Assembly: GCA_944325185.1 (NCBI GenBank)
Contig: CALUZA010000018.1
Coordinates: forward strand, 1-64,000
Direction: 5' to 3'
Length of the DNA: 64,000 bases
Source: Candidatus Gastranaerophilales bacterium
GTDB lineage: Bacteria; Cyanobacteriota; Vampirovibrionia; Gastranaerophilales; Gastranaerophilaceae
Within the stretch, counting starts at the first letter, position 1. Every line of letters begins with the position of its first letter. Below are positions 62,061-64,000 of this stretch, one piece after another. The notes beneath the pieces are model-generated. The model did no database searches. It was not told the DNA's origin and saw only the letters and a list, made by a program, of their open reading frames with translations. Both the position numbers and the translations under genes were made by a program.

Positions 62061-62177
62061 CTATAATATTCCTCATAATACTGTCGTGATTTATTTTACA
62101 ACTTTTTAGACTAAATTGCAAAAAAATTCAAACGAAAAATTGATTTAATATACTGCTAAGTATGTCATATTTTCGAT

Positions 62178-62363
62178 ATGGAAGAAAAGAATAAAAAAAT
62201 GGAATTTTTAGGGGTAATGTTTGATTGTTGCAATGTGTATGGCAGAATATACAAAAATAAAGCAGGAACCCATTATGTCGGAAGATGCCCCCGTTGCATG
62301 AGAACAATTAAAATAAAGATTGGTGAAAATGGTACAAATCAGCGTTTTTTTAGAGCTTATTAA
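62178..62363 (+). CDS. Small zinc-ribbon-like protein
   Basis: This 61-residue protein has CC at [20 protein letters not shown] and C-x-x-C at [19 protein letters not shown], then a [11 protein letters not shown] end. The four Cys and the regular spacing suggest a single zinc site. I recall similar small conserved proteins in other bacterial phyla, with no known function. TG-T-CATATT lies 6 nt before the ATG; the second Met (MEFLGVM) is another possible start. It stands alone between convergent and divergent neighbours. Confidence 0.7.
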   Translation: MEEKNKKMEFLGVMFDCCNVYGRIYKNKAGTHYVGRCPRCMRTIKIKIGENGTNQRFFRAY

Positions 62364-62365
62364 GT

Positions 62366-62391
62366 AAAAATCACCTGCAAAATGCAGGTGA
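62366..62391 (-). terminator. Terminator of the 341-residue gene
   Basis: On the minus strand TCACCTGCA, a 3-nt loop and TGCAGGTGA are followed by TTTTTA. The stem occupies 62371-62391 and the T run 62366-62370. Confidence 0.75.
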
Positions 62392-62430
62392 ATAATACAA
62401 AGGAATAATAGAAATAATAGGAGTGATATG

Positions 62431-63456
62431 TTAAGAGTTGTATGTTTTGAATACGGTATCGATAGTATCTTGAATTACTTTTTGTACTGATTCCATTTCT
62501 GTTGAGATTGCTCTTTGTTCTGTATCAAGTTGATTTAATTGCATTTCAAGACTTCTGTCTTCCTTTTGTAGTGTTTCTGTTTTTTGATTTATTCTTTCAA
62601 CTTCTTTTTCATAAAGTTGTTTTTGGTAATAGTATTCGTTCATTGCATCTTCGTATGCTTTTTGATCATCTTGCGTTGCTGTAGTTATAGAATATGTATT
62701 TCCAACTAAATCAGTAGCATCATCGCTTTCAAGAATTTGAATTGACATTAGTCGCCCGCTTGAATCTTGTGTTAATGCTGCTTTTGCATGTGCGGTTTCA
62801 TTGACTTTTTGTACCCCCTGATAATCAAAAGTATATGAGCCGTAGTACATATTTTTTCCTTCAACTGATTCAAAAGCCGTTGAATCAAGGTCATTTTCAG
62901 ATGTATAGTATGATACTCCGTTTTTGGTGTACATATAAAATGTACCGGATGTTATACCTTGAGATGCCATTATGTTTGATAATCCCTGATATTTTTCATA
63001 ATCTGAAGTTATTTTTGTAATGGTTGAGGTATCTAAATTGTTTTCATCATAGGTATATGTTTCTGTACCAAATTGAAAGTTTAGATACGAATAGCCGTTT
63101 GCACCTTTTTGTGCAGTTATTACACTATCTTTTGCAGTATATGTATACGCTTTTGCAATTTCATTTGTATAAGATAATGCAACATCATAATAACCTGCAT
63201 ATTCTCCATCAAGAATTTTGCTAAAGCTATCAATTTGATAGCCTTCTTGTGTTGAATCAAGGCTGTAAACAGTTTTTTGATAATCGTTTACGGCAGGAGG
63301 AACAGGTACTTCCATATTGTTGTATTCATTGTATAAACCCATTACCTCGTTAGACAAAGCAACCCTTTGTTGGTTTATTTGTTGCCCTTGATATTCTACA
63401 TTACTTTTCCTCGCAGTTAGACCAAGAAAGCGAGCTTGACTTGCTGCTAATCCCAT
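62431..63456 (-). CDS. GLAASQ-type structural protein, unknown
   Basis: This 341-residue protein begins MGLAASQARFLGLTARKSNV then EYQGQQINQQRVALSNE, a start I associate with a protein family of gut Melainabacteria. There is no signal peptide. The middle is Tyr/Ser/Thr-rich and beta-like (AKAYTYTAKDSVITAQKGAN, SGTFYMYTKNGVSYYTS). Both ends are helical, with a C-terminal coiled coil (EVERINQKTETLQKEDRSLE, ending TVFKTYNS). Helical ends flanking a variable middle recall flagellin- or needle-like secreted proteins, but homology is not shown. GAAGGAAAAGGTG precedes the ATG. Confidence 0.65.
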   Translation of the reverse strand: MGLAASQARFLGLTARKSNVEYQGQQINQQRVALSNEVMGLYNEYNNMEVPVPPAVNDYQKTVYSLDSTQEGYQIDSFSKILDGEYAGYYDVALSYTNEIAKAYTYTAKDSVITAQKGANGYSYLNFQFGTETYTYDENNLDTSTITKITSDYEKYQGLSNIMASQGITSGTFYMYTKNGVSYYTSENDLDSTAFESVEGKNMYYGSYTFDYQGVQKVNETAHAKAALTQDSSGRLMSIQILESDDATDLVGNTYSITTATQDDQKAYEDAMNEYYYQKQLYEKEVERINQKTETLQKEDRSLEMQLNQLDTEQRAISTEMESVQKVIQDTIDTVFKTYNS

Positions 63457-63610
63457 ATTGTCACCTTTTCCTTCGTATTTATATTTTTATATACGGCAGT
63501 TGAGTGTGGTGACTTTAGAAATATAAAAATTTTCTTTACATTTATTAACAATTTTTAAATTCCATATTATAATTTAGTTATTCGTTAATGATTTTTAAGG
63601 AAAAGTCAAA

Positions 63611-64000
63611 TTGGATAATATTTTTTATATCGATAATCATATTCATGGCAGTTTTGGTATTAACTTTAATTATGCAGATTATGAAGATATGAGGTTTGTT
63701 TTAAGAGAGTTATATAAGAAAAATATTAGAGGAATTTGCCCTACATTAGTTGGGGAAAGCATTAAAAATATTCAAAGACAACTACTTTTATTTCAGCAAA
63801 TACAAAAAGAACAAAAAGAAAAATTGCTTGATGAAGCGTATATTATAGGGGTTCATCTTGAAGGAACTTTTTTAAGTCCTAAAAAAGCGGGAATACAAGA
63901 TAAAAATATGTTTTTAGTACCAAGTGTTGATAACTTTAAAAAGCTTATAGGAGAATACGAAGATATAATTAAAATTGTGACAATTGCTCCTGAAAATGAT
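63611..64000 (+). CDS. nagA: N-acetylglucosamine-6-phosphate deacetylase, N-terminal part
   Basis: The frame opens at TTG 63611, with AAGGAA 9-14 nt upstream, and continues to the window edge (130 codons). It shows the amidohydrolase metal motif YIDNHIHGSFGINF, GICPTLVGESIKNI, and IIGVHLEGTFLSPKKAGIQD with the metal Glu, all matching NagA. The enzyme deacetylates GlcNAc-6-phosphate in amino-sugar and cell-wall recycling. The start lacks the usual N-terminal beta domain, so the protein begins directly at the metal-binding barrel. The 3' part lies outside the window. Confidence 0.8.
   Translation, partial: MDNIFYIDNHIHGSFGINFNYADYEDMRFVLRELYKKNIRGICPTLVGESIKNIQRQLLLFQQIQKEQKEKLLDEAYIIGVHLEGTFLSPKKAGIQDKNMFLVPSVDNFKKLIGEYEDIIKIVTIAPEND

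Noticed and set aside
1-64000. CRISPR arrays, insertion sequences, integrases of phage type and plasmid origins
   Set aside because: No regularly spaced direct repeats, transposase motifs or att-like repeats were seen. The only tyrosine recombinase has Xer features.

Overview
The window is AT-rich bacterial chromosome packed with short-spaced operons. It most resembles the gut Melainabacteria/Vampirovibrionia lineage (Candidatus Gastranaerophilales), a non-photosynthetic sister of Cyanobacteria. The reasons are a didermic envelope protein (MlaA-like), a cyanobacterial-style OmpR regulator, several signal-peptide-less proteins with an N-terminal [IN]xFxG tag, a GLAASQ-type protein, and very AT-rich genes with both Shine-Dalgarno and apparently leaderless starts. 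The assignment is inference; no rRNA gene is present to confirm it.

Layout. 1-654: a truncated prepilin gene diverging from an XRE regulator across a perfect operator-like palindrome. 635-4607: nfeD / response regulator / histidine kinase / tadA / TIGR02757 operon on the minus strand. 4666-8808: metallophosphoesterase, dGTPase, GNAT-like gene and bioA. 8837-13125: a CHAP/coiled-coil protein and a TPR / histidine kinase / Xer recombinase operon. 13159-20087: a compact purine operon purS-purQ-purL-purF-purM-purND ending in a purN-purD gene fusion. 20178-22171: MsbA-like ABC exporter and tRNA-Val. 22423-25716: an MlaA-alpha/beta hydrolase fusion, a perfect 42-bp palindrome and two lineage-type genes. 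25882-31109: rarA, a solute-binding protein, and a large LRR-like protein. 31177-36061: rsuA-like, serS and a set of small exported proteins including an M48 peptidase, plus tRNA-Gly. 36144-42292: alaS, an EF-hand protein, a second XRE/prepilin locus with a 48-aa membrane peptide, and gltD. 42367-46787: HAD phosphatase, ispF, a pseudokinase-like membrane protein and a second LRR-like protein. 46865-51033: GH38 mannosidase, PEBP protein, UbiA prenyltransferase. 51360-56321: translation operon infA-rpmJ-rpsM-rpsK-rpsD-rpoA-rplQ-truA-rplM-rpsI. 56464-64000: isochorismatase-like gene, ridA-ilvA-pdp-rlmH-DAACS transporter run, a small zinc-ribbon protein, the GLAASQ protein and the start of nagA.

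Most genes are housekeeping: purine, biotin and isoprenoid synthesis, translation, nucleotide salvage, and amino-acid and amino-sugar catabolism. The accessory content is cell-surface related: two XRE-controlled prepilin loci, LRR-like and pseudokinase proteins sharing a short N-terminal tag, EF-hand and CHAP proteins, and the MlaA-hydrolase fusion. At least eight genes on both strands have a -10 element only 6-9 nt before the start codon, which suggests widespread leaderless transcription.
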